This document shows positions 35,966 to 47,804 of a stretch of 64,000 nt of DNA, one piece after another. The stretch's first letter is position 1. Each line of letters begins with the position of its first letter. The translations under genes were made by a program, and so were the position numbers. Location: NCBI GenBank assembly GCA_963971405.1, contig OZ020485.1, positions 29,717,921 through 29,781,920 on the forward strand, in the 5' to 3' direction. The notes beneath the pieces were generated by a model, which saw only the letters and a list, made by a program, of their open reading frames with translations, was not told where the DNA came from and made no database searches. This DNA comes from Psococerastis gibbosa (taxonomy: Eukaryota > Arthropoda > Insecta > Psocodea > Psocidae).

Positions 35966-37000
35966 GCCCCTCTATAATATGCTGTTCCATAGTTTACATG
36001 GTCTGTGCTAGTTAGCTTACACAAGGGAAAAAGTTAACGAAACATTAGATTTAATTTACCCCCAGTGAAATAGAGGAAGGTGGACACTTTGCACTTCAAA
36101 GGCCAAAATACTCGCTGAAGCTGTGGTGTTGCCAACCGGGGCCGGTGGCCAGACATTTTATTAATAAAAGAGAATTTGGAGACTTGGGTGTATGCATTGG
36201 TCAGCTACCCTTTGCGAGTGTGGATATCTGCCATTATATATTCTCTTTACTTTCAAATCTCTCCCCTACTCCATTATTCCATCTACCCTTCTGTTTGTTC
36301 ATGCACGGTTCGGACAAGTATTAATTTTCATATGTCCTTATATGATATGGTGTAGGCCCTGCCCCTGCTGTCCCAGTTCTTTTTCTGCGCTGTCACCTGC
36401 ATTTTTTTTTTTAAAACTCGGTACGACACTTATTTTTTTGTGTTTTAATATTTGTCTCTCGGGTACTGTTTACTGGAGTGAAAACAAAATGAGCCGATCA
36501 GGTGATCCAATAGGCTGTAACAATAAAATATAAAACATGCTAAATAAGTTACTAAACTTATAGATTAAACATAATAATGCAATGCGTTTTGGGCATGGAA
36601 ATTTTTTTAAATAGTAAGTTAAAAAAATGTTGGTGTTTTTAGCTGTGGATTACAAGAGCCAAAACGCCGGCAGACGTGGGTGACAAGTAAGTGACGTCAC
36701 ATTCCGGATACTAAAATAATTACTACACATAATAATTCTCTGCGGGACCACAAATACATTCTTCAGTTATGAAACCCCCTTTATAACCATCAAACTTAAA
36801 TTGATGGGAATAATATTTTTTCCACGAAAAAATAATTTTAAGGGGCATAAAATAAATCTACTAATGCATTAAAATAGGTATTCAAAAATTGCCAAGTGCC
36901 CTGTCGTCAAATAATCGAAGTGGCAATAAACTGAATGTTATTTCCTGACGGTTTATTGCGCATTCTATGAGAACGTTTAAAAGGTGACTTTGCCTGTTAA
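35966..37000. other. Non-coding stretch
   Basis: Two short related segments (GGGGCCxxxxxCCAxACATTTT near 35654 and 36138) hint at another decayed repeat. The open frame at 36192-36533 has no recognisable motifs. Confidence 0.35.
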
Positions 37001-37290
37001 TTCTTTTCCCCTCTGGACGCTTCATTTAGAGAAGTTTAAAAAAAAAAATAGCATACTGTATAAACGGATTTTCTCCATTATATTATGATAGTCAAGTGAA
37101 TGAAAATGGCGACATACTAGTAGTTAATGTAAGAATTCGATGGACGTGCTATTTCTTTTCCCCTCTGGACCCTTCATTTAGAGAAGTTTTTTTTTAAAAA
37201 TAACATACTGTATAAACGGATTTTCTCCATTCTATATGATGGCCAAGTGAATGAATGTAGTGACATAGTTCATGTAAGAATTCGAGGGAG
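37001..37290. repeat. Tandem duplication, 2 x ~152 bp
   Basis: Units start TTCTTTTCCCCTCTGGAC at 37001 and 37153. Both contain TCATTTAGAGAAGTTT, ACATACTGTATAAACGGATT (first copy GCATACTG) and GTAAGAATTCGA. Confidence 0.9.
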
Positions 37291-39258
37291 GGGGGGTGTG
37301 TGCGTTAGAGATAGATGCCAGGCGATAGTTGAGGTATTTGGTTTCCGAACGTGGGTGGAATTCACACCTGTGCCTCTTCAGGTCCATTTCCTGACCAAGT
37401 GCTATAACTCTACCAGCTATTTACTGTTCTCTTCCCCAATTTACCCTTGACAAGCTCGACTAAATTTTGAATGAATATAATTTAAATACATTTTCGATAT
37501 TTGATATTTCCATAGCCAAACCTTCATGTAAATTCTCAACGAATTGGAACTGGGGATCGGTAGTGCTGTGGCGTTGTTCTTTTAACAGTACGCCAGTATA
37601 TGCGGCCAATGAGTATTTTAGCATAGACGTTTAGAATTTTATTATTGCCACTGAAACACTAATATGGTTTCTTTTTTTTCATGTATCTAATTATAATATA
37701 ATGTAACAATGCATTTACATTCAACGAAAATGTTCACTCTGCTACTGAATGATTTAGCTTTCTTACCACTGAAATATATTGAGGGAATGCTCTTTACACT
37801 GATAAGGTTTCTCGCTGTAAAATATATGAGAAATACATTAATTAAGTTTTTATTTATTTTATTTTTTATAAAAAGGTTACGTGTACAAACAACTTAATGA
37901 ATGTATCCTATTAACCTCTTCAATCGCCTCACTTAGTCACCTGACGGGCATTTGTGTCGAGTTACGACGCGTCTCCGACCGCAAGGTGTGCAGAGACTCG
38001 CACAAGTACGAGCATGCAACCACCCTGCCATCGAAATCGCTATTTTTGTACATTAATATCCCTCAAAAACATTTAAGTGAAAAAACACCCCGATGAGATA
38101 CACAAAACACTTCTCTATCCCTATTGTTCTGATATGTAGAAAGCCGAACCCACTATTTTCCAACGCCTTGTCGTTCTGATATCGAAGAAAAGCCAGTCCG
38201 GTCAGTTCTGCTATTAGATTAGCGGGGAGAAACTTGTTCCTGCGGAGTGGTAAACGTGATACAAAGTTCCTGCCAGCCGTTTAAATAGCAGTGGGGACCG
38301 AACTAGCCGGGTATTTTTTTGATACCGCCAGTGCATTTTGCGTCTAGTGATAACGACCCGTTAAATTTTTCCTGCTATCATGTTTCCCACTGATAAGGTT
38401 TCTCCGTGTAACCATGCCTCCAAGGCATCTAAATGTGAGAAACATGTAAATCGTATTGATCTTGTTTCAGTGGCCATGTAAAATTTTTCCCTGTGGTAAA
38501 ATGGTGAGTGGCAAATTGAAACCTTTCCATGCAGTTTACTACGACCAGTGATACCGACTCTCTTTAAATTTGTCCGCAAGAATATTGAATTTCCCTACGT
38601 AATCCTGCATTAATTGATTATGTTGTTTTCAATGTGCTGCTATTGATTCGAAAACTTGGGAAAATCATTACATAGCTAGCTTATATATTTTTAGTTATGA
38701 TGAATTGTTTTGTTACGTGATTTTCCCATAGGAAATTAAAATAGAATGTAGAAAGCTAACATTGATGAACAGCCCTGGAGCGTCGAGGAAAAGAAGCTAA
38801 TTCTGACAGTGACTGGTCGAAAATACAATTTGTTGGGGAATTGAGGCCTTGCGAAGAAGAAATTATCTAGCTGCAGGACTTAATCACAAATGCTGGTACT
38901 GCTGAACCCCCCGGCCACTGCTCGTGATTAAATTTACAACCTACAAACCATCATCCAGCGTCTTTTTATTTTTCTTGCCAAAAGCTTTTCATTGGTTTTC
39001 AAGTTTCCTCTTAATACATCTGGAGAGTTTTCCCAATTCGAGTAGTTTGCCCTTCATTCCCCCTGGGGGAGACTGGGGACGGGGGTGGATTGAGTAAAGA
39101 CTGAAACATTAGTGGCTTGTGTCGAGTTTGGCGTGTTGATTCTGCGGGTTCACTGCTCAGTAGCCTTATTGATCGTGAATTAATTTCAGAGTATTATTGA
39201 TTTGTTTAAAATCTATTTCAATTAAAATGCCAAGAAATAAAAAATTATTTTTTCTTGT
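37291..39258. other. Non-coding stretch
   Basis: No exon, RNA gene or recognised element. Confidence 0.35.
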
Positions 39259-39268
39259 AACTTCTCCT

Positions 39269-40832
39269 TCTCGATGGTACCATTTACTCGAAAGAAGAAT
39301 CTTGATGGGGGAAAGCTGCCTAAGCTTTTCAATCAAGTTGTAAAACTGGGGACGGAGGTTAAGTATCTAGGGGTTAACCTAGACAAAGGACTTACCTGGA
39401 ATCCCCATATTACAAAAACTATTAACCGAGCTAAACAATTAATTTATGTTTGCAGACGGGCAATAGGCACAACGTGGGGAATCAGGCCCAAAATGGCAAT
39501 GTGGATTTACACAATGGTCATTAGGCCGGTGATTACCTATGGAAGTGTAGTTTGGTGGACCAAGACTACACAGGTCACAGTGACAACCAAGTTGAATGGG
39601 CTCCAGAGGCTGGCCTGCCTCTGTATCACAGGAGCAATGTCAACTTCACCAGGGGATGTCCTGAATACTTTATTGAACCTGCCAACCCTGGGAGTCTTCA
39701 TTGAAGCACAGGCCAGGATGGGCGCCTATATGGAGCTGGAAGGCTGCTGGAGAAGCAAAAGGTCAGGCCACTCCAATATTACTAAAAGCATATCGGAAGA
39801 CACGCTTTTAATGCCGTCAGACCGAATGACACCCCTGCTCTCATTCAGCAAACCATTTAACACTAGAATTCCAGCTAGAAAAGAATGGAATGCTGAAGAA
39901 CATCAAACAGGGGACAATGACCTAGTCTGGTATACAGATGGGTCGAAAATGGAAAATGGGGCTGGAGGAGGAGTCTATGGGGAAACTGTAGACAAATCCA
40001 TAGTCCTAAGCCTCGGCAAATATGCTACAGTCTTTCAGGCTGAGGTAGGGGCCATTATAAAATGCCTAGAGGAGTGTATGGAAATGGAAAGCAAGGGCAA
40101 AACCATTATTATCTATACAGACTCGCAGGCAGCGATTAAGGCTGTAGAGGCTATAAAGATCACATCAAAAATGGTGTGGCACTGCATCAACCTCCTAATA
40201 AAGGTGTGTCGGGAAAACTCAGTCTCGCTGATTTGGGTCCCGGCTCACTCGAACTTTGATGGGAATGAAAGAGCCGACGAGCTGGCTCGAAAAGGTGCAG
40301 AAACGCCATTCATTGGTGCAGAACCTAAGTATGGGATGGCTTATTGCCAGGCCCGTACTTCTGTACAAAAATGGGTGCAGAGAAAAACTGCAGAGGAATG
40401 GAAGAAAGTCCCGGAAAGCAGATTTGCTAAGAAGGTTATTCCGGGTCCTAGTAAAAAGCTCACCGATCAGCTTCTCTCTTTAAGTAGAGAGCAAGCTAGA
40501 AGGGTGGTTGGCACGCTTACGGGCCACGGCCACTTCAACAAACACATGCATAGGGTTGGCGTGAAAAACGACAGTAGATGTAGACTGTGTGAAGTTGAAG
40601 AAGAAACAGCTGAACACATTCTCTTTGAATGTGAAGCGCTGGGAAAAACTCGATACCAAACTCTTGGCCACCCTAGGTCTGAAGAGGAAACCATCCGATC
40701 TAATCCCATCACAAAAACACTAGAATTTATCAAAAAGACTGGTGTTATAAGATGGGCGTAGACGGCAAACGTGGAAGCAAAAGACCTTCTAGGTCGACGC
40801 TTATAGGAACTCAAACGAGTAGGCCCCACGAA

Positions 40833-40867
<35 letters not shown>
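39269..40867 (+). mobile_element. 5'-truncated LINE with RNase H, poly(A) tail and target-site duplication
   Basis: AACTTCTCCT occurs immediately before the element (39259-39268) and at the end of the poly(A) (40868-40877), a 10-base target-site duplication in which the AA is shared with the tail. The element starts inside the reverse transcriptase gene, keeps the rest of the coding frame, a short 3' tail (40762-40838) and about 30 A. The clear duplication and intact frame point to a recent insertion. Confidence 0.9.
39274..40761 (+). CDS. LINE ORF fragment: reverse transcriptase end + RNase H + zinc-knuckle-like CCHC
   Basis: A 495-residue open frame lacking the endonuclease and the catalytic palm. 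It opens just before the EVKYLGVNLD block (about 28-37), continues through the thumb-like region (VIRPVITYGSVVWW, about 82-95), then an RNase H domain with D222 in YTDGS, E257 in QAEVGA, D283 in YTDSQAA, and the WVPAHSNFDGNERADELA block containing H325 and D335. The catalytic residues expected of RNase H are all present. A C-x2-C-x8-H-x4-C pattern (CRLCEVEEETAEHILFEC) follows. LINEs with this layout belong to the I/Jockey/LOA-like groups (family knowledge); the exact clade was not tested. Truncation makes it non-autonomous although the remaining frame has no breaks. Translation could start at the ATG at 39274, which is a chance start. Confidence 0.9.
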   Translation: MVPFTRKKNLDGGKLPKLFNQVVKLGTEVKYLGVNLDKGLTWNPHITKTINRAKQLIYVCRRAIGTTWGIRPKMAMWIYTMVIRPVITYGSVVWWTKTTQVTVTTKLNGLQRLACLCITGAMSTSPGDVLNTLLNLPTLGVFIEAQARMGAYMELEGCWRSKRSGHSNITKSISEDTLLMPSDRMTPLLSFSKPFNTRIPARKEWNAEEHQTGDNDLVWYTDGSKMENGAGGGVYGETVDKSIVLSLGKYATVFQAEVGAIIKCLEECMEMESKGKTIIIYTDSQAAIKAVEAIKITSKMVWHCINLLIKVCRENSVSLIWVPAHSNFDGNERADELARKGAETPFIGAEPKYGMAYCQARTSVQKWVQRKTAEEWKKVPESRFAKKVIPGPSKKLTDQLLSLSREQARRVVGTLTGHGHFNKHMHRVGVKNDSRCRLCEVEEETAEHILFECEALGKTRYQTLGHPRSEEETIRSNPITKTLEFIKKTGVIRWA

Positions 40868-40871
<4 letters not shown>

Positions 40872-40877
40872 TCTCCT

Positions 40878-42676
40878 ACAAAAGGGTCAATTGTAAGAGT
40901 CGGCCAAAAGACCCAAAATTCGCCCATATTGAAAATAAAGACAATTTTCTTTCTTATAAATATGAAAAATTGGAGGAGAGTGGGCTATTTTTTCGCCCTT
41001 GGTGGTCTATTGAACGAACCCTAAGCAACCCAACAACTTAACTAGCGACTCCTTGACGGAGGAGTGGCATGCCCCCCCCCCCCCACTTCGCTTCAATGAA
41101 AACTCTACTGTAATATAGGGTAAGCATCCTGTCAGAGCGCTTATGCAGCACTGAGCTAGCCAAATGCAACGGCAGTGGCGTAACCAGACATCAGAATACT
41201 GAATGGTGAAAAATATGAGTAAGTTGGAGCTAAGGCTCTGACAATTCGCTTATTGAGTTGCTTAGGGAGCGGTTTCACTTTCCTGCAAACCCATTGAAGT
41301 TTGAACTAAGTAAACTTCGTAAAGTTCAACAATTCGTATGAATATTACATCTTGGGAATGTTTATTTTAGTGTCGCGTATATTGCTGCAGTGAAGTTACT
41401 AAAGAAAATTTGTTTGGCAAAAGAAGTACGAAAATATCAGGTTAAGAAAGGAGGTTGTTTTTCTTTCTGCTGTAAAAGGTTCCGGCTAAAAAATTAATCA
41501 AAGTTTTTGAGGTGAGCTAGAGTGAAGGAGAATTTGCGTTCTTTAAGACCAGTTTTTTAAAAATTCATACTTCTTACCAGACTAAGCTTTGGCGGGGGTA
41601 TAGGTTTATTAACATTTTGCTGACATGTGGACTAAATCATAATATAACAATTACGATGGTTTAGATTATATTGACATAGTCATTACCCCAAATGGGGGTG
41701 TGCGGGCCTGCCCCCGGGGAAAATGTTTGAAAAAAAAATAGGCGCGAAATAGTAGAGGCTTACGGATTTTAAGAGCAGTAATGTTTAGAGTTTAAAGAGG
41801 AAGACTTCTTCATATTGCTGCAATCAGGGGGCCCGGTGGTCTCTCCTATGGGAAAGTATTGAAAAATAGGCGCGAAATAGTGTGTTTCTTGATGCACGCT
41901 AGGCCACATTTTCACTTTACAATTAGTGAACGTGTCACAGAGTGGTATCATAACCAAGAGTGGGCTATTATTCAATTCATTCAACATTTTGGTGGTCTCT
42001 TTTGTAGCTATTGTGTTACATTTTCTCTTATTTGTGATTCTATTTAAAGTTTTCACTGTATTTCTTTAATTCGCATAAGCTTGCAAGAGCTATGAGAGGT
42101 AAAAAATTTACAAGATTTCAGTTGAGTTGTTGAGTCTGTAAGAATATAGGCGGCTTCCTACAATGCGTATTGGTTAATCCACCACTGCTCTCTTATACGT
42201 TGACTTTTATTTAATTTTTAGTGGGTAGTTTTCTTAGCACTACTATAAATATTATTCTGATGGTGATACTTTACTTGCCATTGAAACGATTGAAATTATT
42301 CCAATTGAAGAGTTTTCTCTAGAATTGCAGGAGCATCCAGAGAATTTTTTTTTCCAAGCAAGAAATGCATTTTAAATTCTAAATACACTGTTTACTTCTA
42401 AAAAATCTGAGTCCGGTGTAATGGACTCCAGGGGTTTCTCCCAGGCTCTTCGCGTAAAATATTAATTATTAACACTGGCGCTGCAAACATTCGCAGAGTG
42501 TTTTTCTTTTGAATGTTATACATAAATAATTAAATAAATAAAATCTGAAACATTTCAATATGATATGATTATGTTTGGCTGATTACTGGTGTTATAAGGA
42601 AGGTGTAGTTACCCCATATGTGTAGTTTGGTGCACCTAGGACCATATTTTCTGTACCGAACCGCCCAGTGGCCTAA
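40878..42676. other. Non-coding stretch with repeat fragments
   Basis: 40885-41020 belongs to the GGGCGAATTTTGGGCC repeat family (with 12.5 kb). A C13 run lies at 41072-41084. CAGTGGCGTAACCAG at 41174 resembles hAT-type ends found in invertebrates but no partner end was identified. No gene. Confidence 0.4.
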
Positions 42677-43056
42677 GGCGCCCATTCCACCGACCGGCTA
42701 GGGCTATTTACAAAAACGGTGACGTGGCAGCAGACATTCAAGACTTAGGTGGCGTTTCCACCGACCTCGCATTGCAGAATGCAAATGACATTGACGGAAA
42801 TTAAAATTTTTCTTTTTATAGAAATCTATTAAAATGTTTGTACTTAACATATATCATGACGCCATTTTTTAATTTTAGTTTGTTTGTGATTTTACTGTAT
42901 GATCATTGATCAATTTTAACTATGGCATAGAGGAAAATAAACATTTCCGTCAATTCTGCAATGCGAGGTCGGTGGAAACCCCGCCTAAGTCTTGAATGTC
43001 TGCTACCACGTCACCGTTTTTGTAAATAGCCCTAGCCGGACGGTGGAATGGGCGCC
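42677..43056. mobile_element. Composite (nested) palindromic MITE
   Basis: The outer palindrome begins GGCGCCCATTCCACCGACC and ends with GGTGGAATGGGCGCC, flanked by TAA and TTA. Its arms contain GACGTGGCAGCAGACATTC and GAATGTCTGCTACCACGTC. At its centre sits a second palindrome (42748-42985) from GGTGGCGTTTCCACCGACC to GGTCGGTGGAAACCCCGCC, flanked by TTA and TAA. The inner part is nearly the same as 13532-13784. Confidence 0.88.
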
Positions 43057-45027
43057 TTAGCGAAATATTATATGAGAGATATTTAACATAATCGGGTTCT
43101 GTGTCATCAGTAGGATCAGTATAAATTTTTTGGGGGAGCGGCAGCGGGAGCTATCGATGTGATTTGCTCCATCAGCTGGTTGTATCCCACGGGGACTGTA
43201 TATAGCATTCAGAAGATTCCAATTCCCTGACCAATAATGGAAAGAACCCTGCAATTTTCGCGAATTCCCACTTTTCTCACTTCATCACATTTTCTGATTC
43301 ACGAGCTCATTGGGATGTCGTCTTTACTGTGGTACAGGGTGTCGTGTAAACTAAGGGCGCATAAAATTTATTGGCCAAGACGCCAGATTTAAGGCAGAGA
43401 TTTAGATTTTAGATACAGATCTTTTTTGGCTAAATTAATGAATTCCTAGTTTCATAGCAGCAAAGATATGAAAATGGTCTTAGGATATGAAAAATTCATA
43501 GAAAATACAGTAGAAGCTTTCGTTGTAAATTTGACTTTTTTGCACATGAATTATTATTGCTCTAGAAAAACACGACAAACTGCATTAAATAGATTTGATT
43601 GAAAGTTGTAAAACAGACGGGTAAATAGTTTGCTATTTTTAGAAAGCTTCTACTTCTTACGAATTTTTAATTAGACCATTTTCATATCTATGTGGCTGTG
43701 AGGCGAGTAATTAATTAACTAATTTAGTCAAAAGTACTCCAGGTTTGATTTGTTTGCAAAATATTTGGAAATCTCTGCCTCAATTGTACAGTATTTGGAA
43801 TCACAGCAGGCATGCTTGAATTATTTGCTTCAAGAGGATAGGGTAGTGCAAAAATAGAAATGCATTCATATTTATTCATTGCCTAAGTATAGAACCAGTT
43901 TTTTTTTAATTTTTACTCCTGAAGGTCAGGAGAAATTTGTGAAGTAAGAGATTTTTTTTTTTTTTTTTATGAATTCTTCTTATGGTGTTAGAACACTTGG
44001 ATTCTGCGAGCACAACACTAATTAATCTACTCACACTCTGCATTGCGGAATCTGCGGCACGCTGTGCAGATAATTTTATTGCTTAGTGGGCATCGTATAA
44101 CAAGTCCTCACTCTCAGATTTTCTTTGTTAAATTTCAATGCATTTTACAGCACAATGCCAGAACGTGTAAGTGATATCAATGAATCAGGGATGATAATTC
44201 CTTCATTTTCTATACGAATAAAAGCTTGCGGTTAACGCGCAAAGGAATGGGCAAACGCTTCGCATAGACCCCAGTATTTCATTCAGGGAGTATTTTCCTA
44301 CCCCCTGACATGGGTTTGCCCTTATTGTCCTCTAGTGAAAAATGACCGGATACCACCATTCTACGTCCTGTACCTGTGTCTCTTCATCTTACTCCTTTTT
44401 TCCCCAATCTATCAACCCGATTCCATTGGTGAAAGATGGAGTGATAGAATAATGGTGCAGCCATTGCGCCGCAACTGTAGCTGTCGAATCATTTTTTAGG
44501 TTCAGCGGTCCATTTTTCACGAAATGTTTGAAAAAGAATCGATCTAAACTGCTCAACTAAGTGCCATCATCAATAAATGTGTTAGTTGTCAATCGTGTCG
44601 TTTTCATGTTTGTGAAGCTCAGACAATTTAGTCTGGATGTACGGTATTTTATTTGTTGTATCGTTGTTAAAAAATTAGTTTATTATTAATTAGCTTCTTA
44701 AGGCCAAATTGGAGTCCCCCTTTCTCCCCCGGGACAACAACGCCATTAGTTTTTTGAAAAAAAGTCGAATTTCACAGTAAATAATCATTTCATTGCTATA
44801 GAAAATATTTCTCGACATTTAGATGTATGATATGTTACCGTCACTAACACGGATTAGCCACAAATTCAGATTTTTTTTTTGTAGAAAACAATTCTAAAAT
44901 TCTACTTTGTACATAAAACGAGTAGTGTTTGTGTCCGGGGGGGGGGGGGATCCGATTGGGCCTTAAGTAATAAACTATAGGCTACGATCATTACAGCGCT
45001 ATTCATGATTTTGAATCAAACTAATTA
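43057..45027. other. Non-coding stretch
   Basis: Contains a G13 run (44937-44949). No gene or recognised element. Confidence 0.35.
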
Positions 45028-45169
45028 GGCAGGGTTTCCACATACGTCAATGGTCAATGAGAAATATGAAATTGACGTTTTAGCAGACATTAAAGACATA
45101 CTAAAAATGTCTGCTACCACGTCAAAACCATATTTCTCATTGATCATTGACGTATGTGGAAACCCCGCC
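45028..45169. mobile_element. Palindromic MITE copy B
   Basis: 142 bp from GGCAGGGTTTCCACATACG to CGTATGTGGAAACCCCGCC, flanked by TTA on both sides. The arms hold GACGTTTTAGCAGACAT and ATGTCTGCTACCACGTC, separated by a short loop. Non-coding. Confidence 0.92.
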
Positions 45170-45335
45170 TTAGGAACGATACTTACTGTCCAGCAATGAG
45201 TTTTGCTATTTTTTACGACGTCAATATAATAGGATAGTAAGTAATGAAGTTTTTGTTTTATTCTTAGTCTTTCATTTTCGTAGGAATTAAACAAAACTGC
45301 AAATTTAAAGAAATGTTAAATCGTTGTTTCAATAA

Positions 45336-45470
45336 GGCGGGGTTTCCACATACGTCAATGAGAAATATGGTTTTGACGTGGTAGCAGACATTTTTAGTAT
45401 GTCTTTAATGTCTGCTAAAACGTCTATTTCATATTTCTCATTGACCATTGACGTATGTGGAAACCCCGCC
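45336..45470. mobile_element. Palindromic MITE copy C, inverted relative to copy B
   Basis: 135 bp with the same ends, flanked by TAA and TGA. The GACGTGGTAGCAGACAT arm is on the left here but on the right in copy B, so the two copies lie in opposite orientation 166 bp apart. The reverse complement matches copy B apart from a few substitutions and a 7-bp deletion. Confidence 0.92.
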
Positions 45471-47269
45471 TGAGTACCACTAATCTACACGTCCTGACTT
45501 CAAGTTACTATTAGCTTGTTAGCTTGGTACAAAGATTACTTATAAAAGTTTAGCTGCATTTGTTTTTGTTATCATAATAACAACTATAAGAGGTAAAGAG
45601 TGCCTATTTAACTTTGTATTTTTAGATTACTATTTCAAAATTCTTCTGCACCAAAGGATTAACAACAAAGGGGAAGTAATTAATTTGCTACTAAGCACAA
45701 ACACAAAGCAATTTCCTTGAAATGAGAATCACATTTCTTGAATAAATAATAAACGAGCAGCGAAATACGGTATAATGAGAAAAAAGGAGGGGAAATTCTA
45801 AGGCAGAATACCTATGACACACCTTAGCAAGGAGTTTATAGCACAAGTAAGGCGCTATATTCTCCGATTTTAAAAAAATAAAAAAATACCAATGGTAAAG
45901 TCATTCTGAAGTAAATGAAATTCGAAACGGAAGGCAAATTAATGGAATGCCGTAAAAAAAGAAGAATAAAAACAGAACCAGATAAACATCGCTATGGAAA
46001 ATGATGGGATTGTTATGTGTGGAAACGAGATGCGTACTGTTAGTAAAAGGGCTGTTTGGATGTTTTTGTCGTCCACAAAGGTTGGTTTTAGAATAATGGG
46101 AATCATTTTCCAACCATTAGCCAGCTTTGTGCATTGCTTCATATTTGAATGGATATGAGGCTATACATGTAAGTTGGAATATAAATAATTTTTATTTGGT
46201 ACAATTTCAAGTTTTTAAATCGTATAATGATAATTATATTTTATTTTTTATTTTAGGCTGGTCGAACTTTGTAGTTTTTTAATTCCTTTCTGACTTTTGA
46301 CTCCCGTCTCGCATAAATATAGTACATGTAGTCCCCTTCCAAACTTTAATAATCTAGCATAAGTTTGACATACAAAAACCTGAAAAACTGTAACTTACTA
46401 TAACACAGATAGCATACATAATTCTATATTGTACCATAATACGAATGTTGCCAATGCCGCCCCCATTGATATTCATAATTAATTTGAATTGATTAAATCA
46501 TGAATAAAGTCCCAACGTTTTTTACGGTACTTGGTTTGCACATCGCACATATTATACCTACAATACTTTAGCCATTTTATATATGTACAACATTACCTTT
46601 TTGTCCCTGGATAAAATTCGGGTTCTTAAATTTAAAGAACAAAAGTGTATTTATAAGTGCCAGGGAGAAGTGAACTCGTTCGCGAAGGGAAAAGCACTTT
46701 TCATAAAGTTTGAACCAAGTTGGAGTTAATTTGATCACGGGGGACAATGATAAATTACAAGTACATCCCTTCATCGCTTCTTCTTTGAATTCCTTTGGTG
46801 TTTTTGCCGGGTACATCGACGCTCCACTGCATTATAATCCTTAAATTGTGCGGTGCTGTTCCTGCTGGGACTCGGGGGCAAGTTTATGACTTGTGGATTT
46901 TCCTTTGCCGAGTAAGAATTAAATTTGCCATTAATTAAAACCCACCTCACGTGTCAGTGGCAGAATTTCGGTTAACAACCGGTCATGACTATGTCTCAAA
47001 GAAAATCTTTTGTTTGTATATGAATAATCTTTTTATAAGAAAAAAAAGTGTCGTGGAGGAACCTTTCGGCCCACTGTGCGACACCTGGGAAGAAATATAG
47101 TAGAAAAGTAAATAAATAAATAAGAACGCTTTCAGATCGTTCACAGTCCATCATCCCGGTTTCTACTGCTTCAGCATGGTGACTTCATTAAAACTGCATT
47201 GTCTGGAACTTTACCAAAGATGGTGGGAGCCACCCTCAGTGCTTCCCTTCTGTTGGAATGACCATTAGT
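45471..47269. other. Non-coding stretch upstream of the midasin exons
   Basis: I looked here for earlier midasin exons (P-loop and GGFEQ-type segments of the same AAA module) and saw none. Minus-strand frames at 45901-46142 and 46577-46816 lack motifs. Confidence 0.4.
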
Positions 47270-47622
47270 TTTTTTTTTTTTTTTTGCTTTCCAACGCCTA
47301 CTTTCAGAAATTTCTGCCTTAAGCAACCCTGTCAGCTTGGCGGGGGGGGGGGGGTCTGTTTATTCACTTGACGCACCATAAGGGCAGACTCCTTCACCTC
47401 AGAGATAAGGGTAGATTGACTTACAGGGTGTACCTCCTGATTATAACACGATTAATTCGGAGGTGACCCGGACTCGAGACTCACTTAGACTGACTGGTAG
47501 TCTCACCGCGTTATCATGTTTCCCTGCCATCGCTGTGCACACTGCCAAGTTTGCTACAGTTTGGAACAGGCTCTGTTCTGATGGATTGTACTTAGTATGG
47601 CTGTTGATTGAATTGCCATTGG
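47270..47622 (+). repeat. Dispersed repeat R1, copy 3, abutting a midasin exon
   Basis: T-rich start, then AACGCCTACTTTCAGAAATT, a G13 run, CCTCCTGATTATAACACGAT, GGTGACCCGGACTCGAG, GCTGTGCACACTGCCAAGTT and TTGCCATTGG at the end, collinear with R1 at 17.0 kb. It ends about 28 bp before the exon at 47651. Confidence 0.8.
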
Positions 47623-47650
47623 TTTAAGCATGGCTTTACTATTGTTACAG

Positions 47651-47804
47651 GCAGCAGTTAGCCGCCATGTGGAAACGCTGTCGTCTGCAGCCCAGGTAGT
47701 CATATTCACTGCCGCCTACCATCATTTGTCTGAAAACAGGGCCGATGTCGCATCTGCCCTGGTCCTGGACTGGCTGCAATACTCCAAAACTCCTGTTATT
47801 TCAG
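47651..47804 (+). CDS. MDN1: Midasin, exon a (AAA6 insert region)
   Basis: Midasin (Mdn1/Rea1) is a very large nuclear AAA ATPase with six AAA modules in one chain; it pulls assembly factors off pre-60S ribosomes. This exon follows TATTGTTACAG and ends at CAG/GTGAGT. Its 51 residues (AAVSRHVETLSSAAQVV...) are helical and by position match the insert that precedes the FEWVD motif of the sixth module. The phase-1 end joins in frame to the exon at 56952. It is the first midasin exon I can see; the P-loop part of this module must lie upstream, beyond what I could find. Assignment rests mainly on in-frame splicing to the clear exons downstream, so it is less certain than they are. Confidence 0.72.

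Noticed and set aside
40467..40829. Minus-strand frames opposite the 39.3-kb LINE
   Set aside because: Antisense of the RNase H/zinc-knuckle coding sequence.
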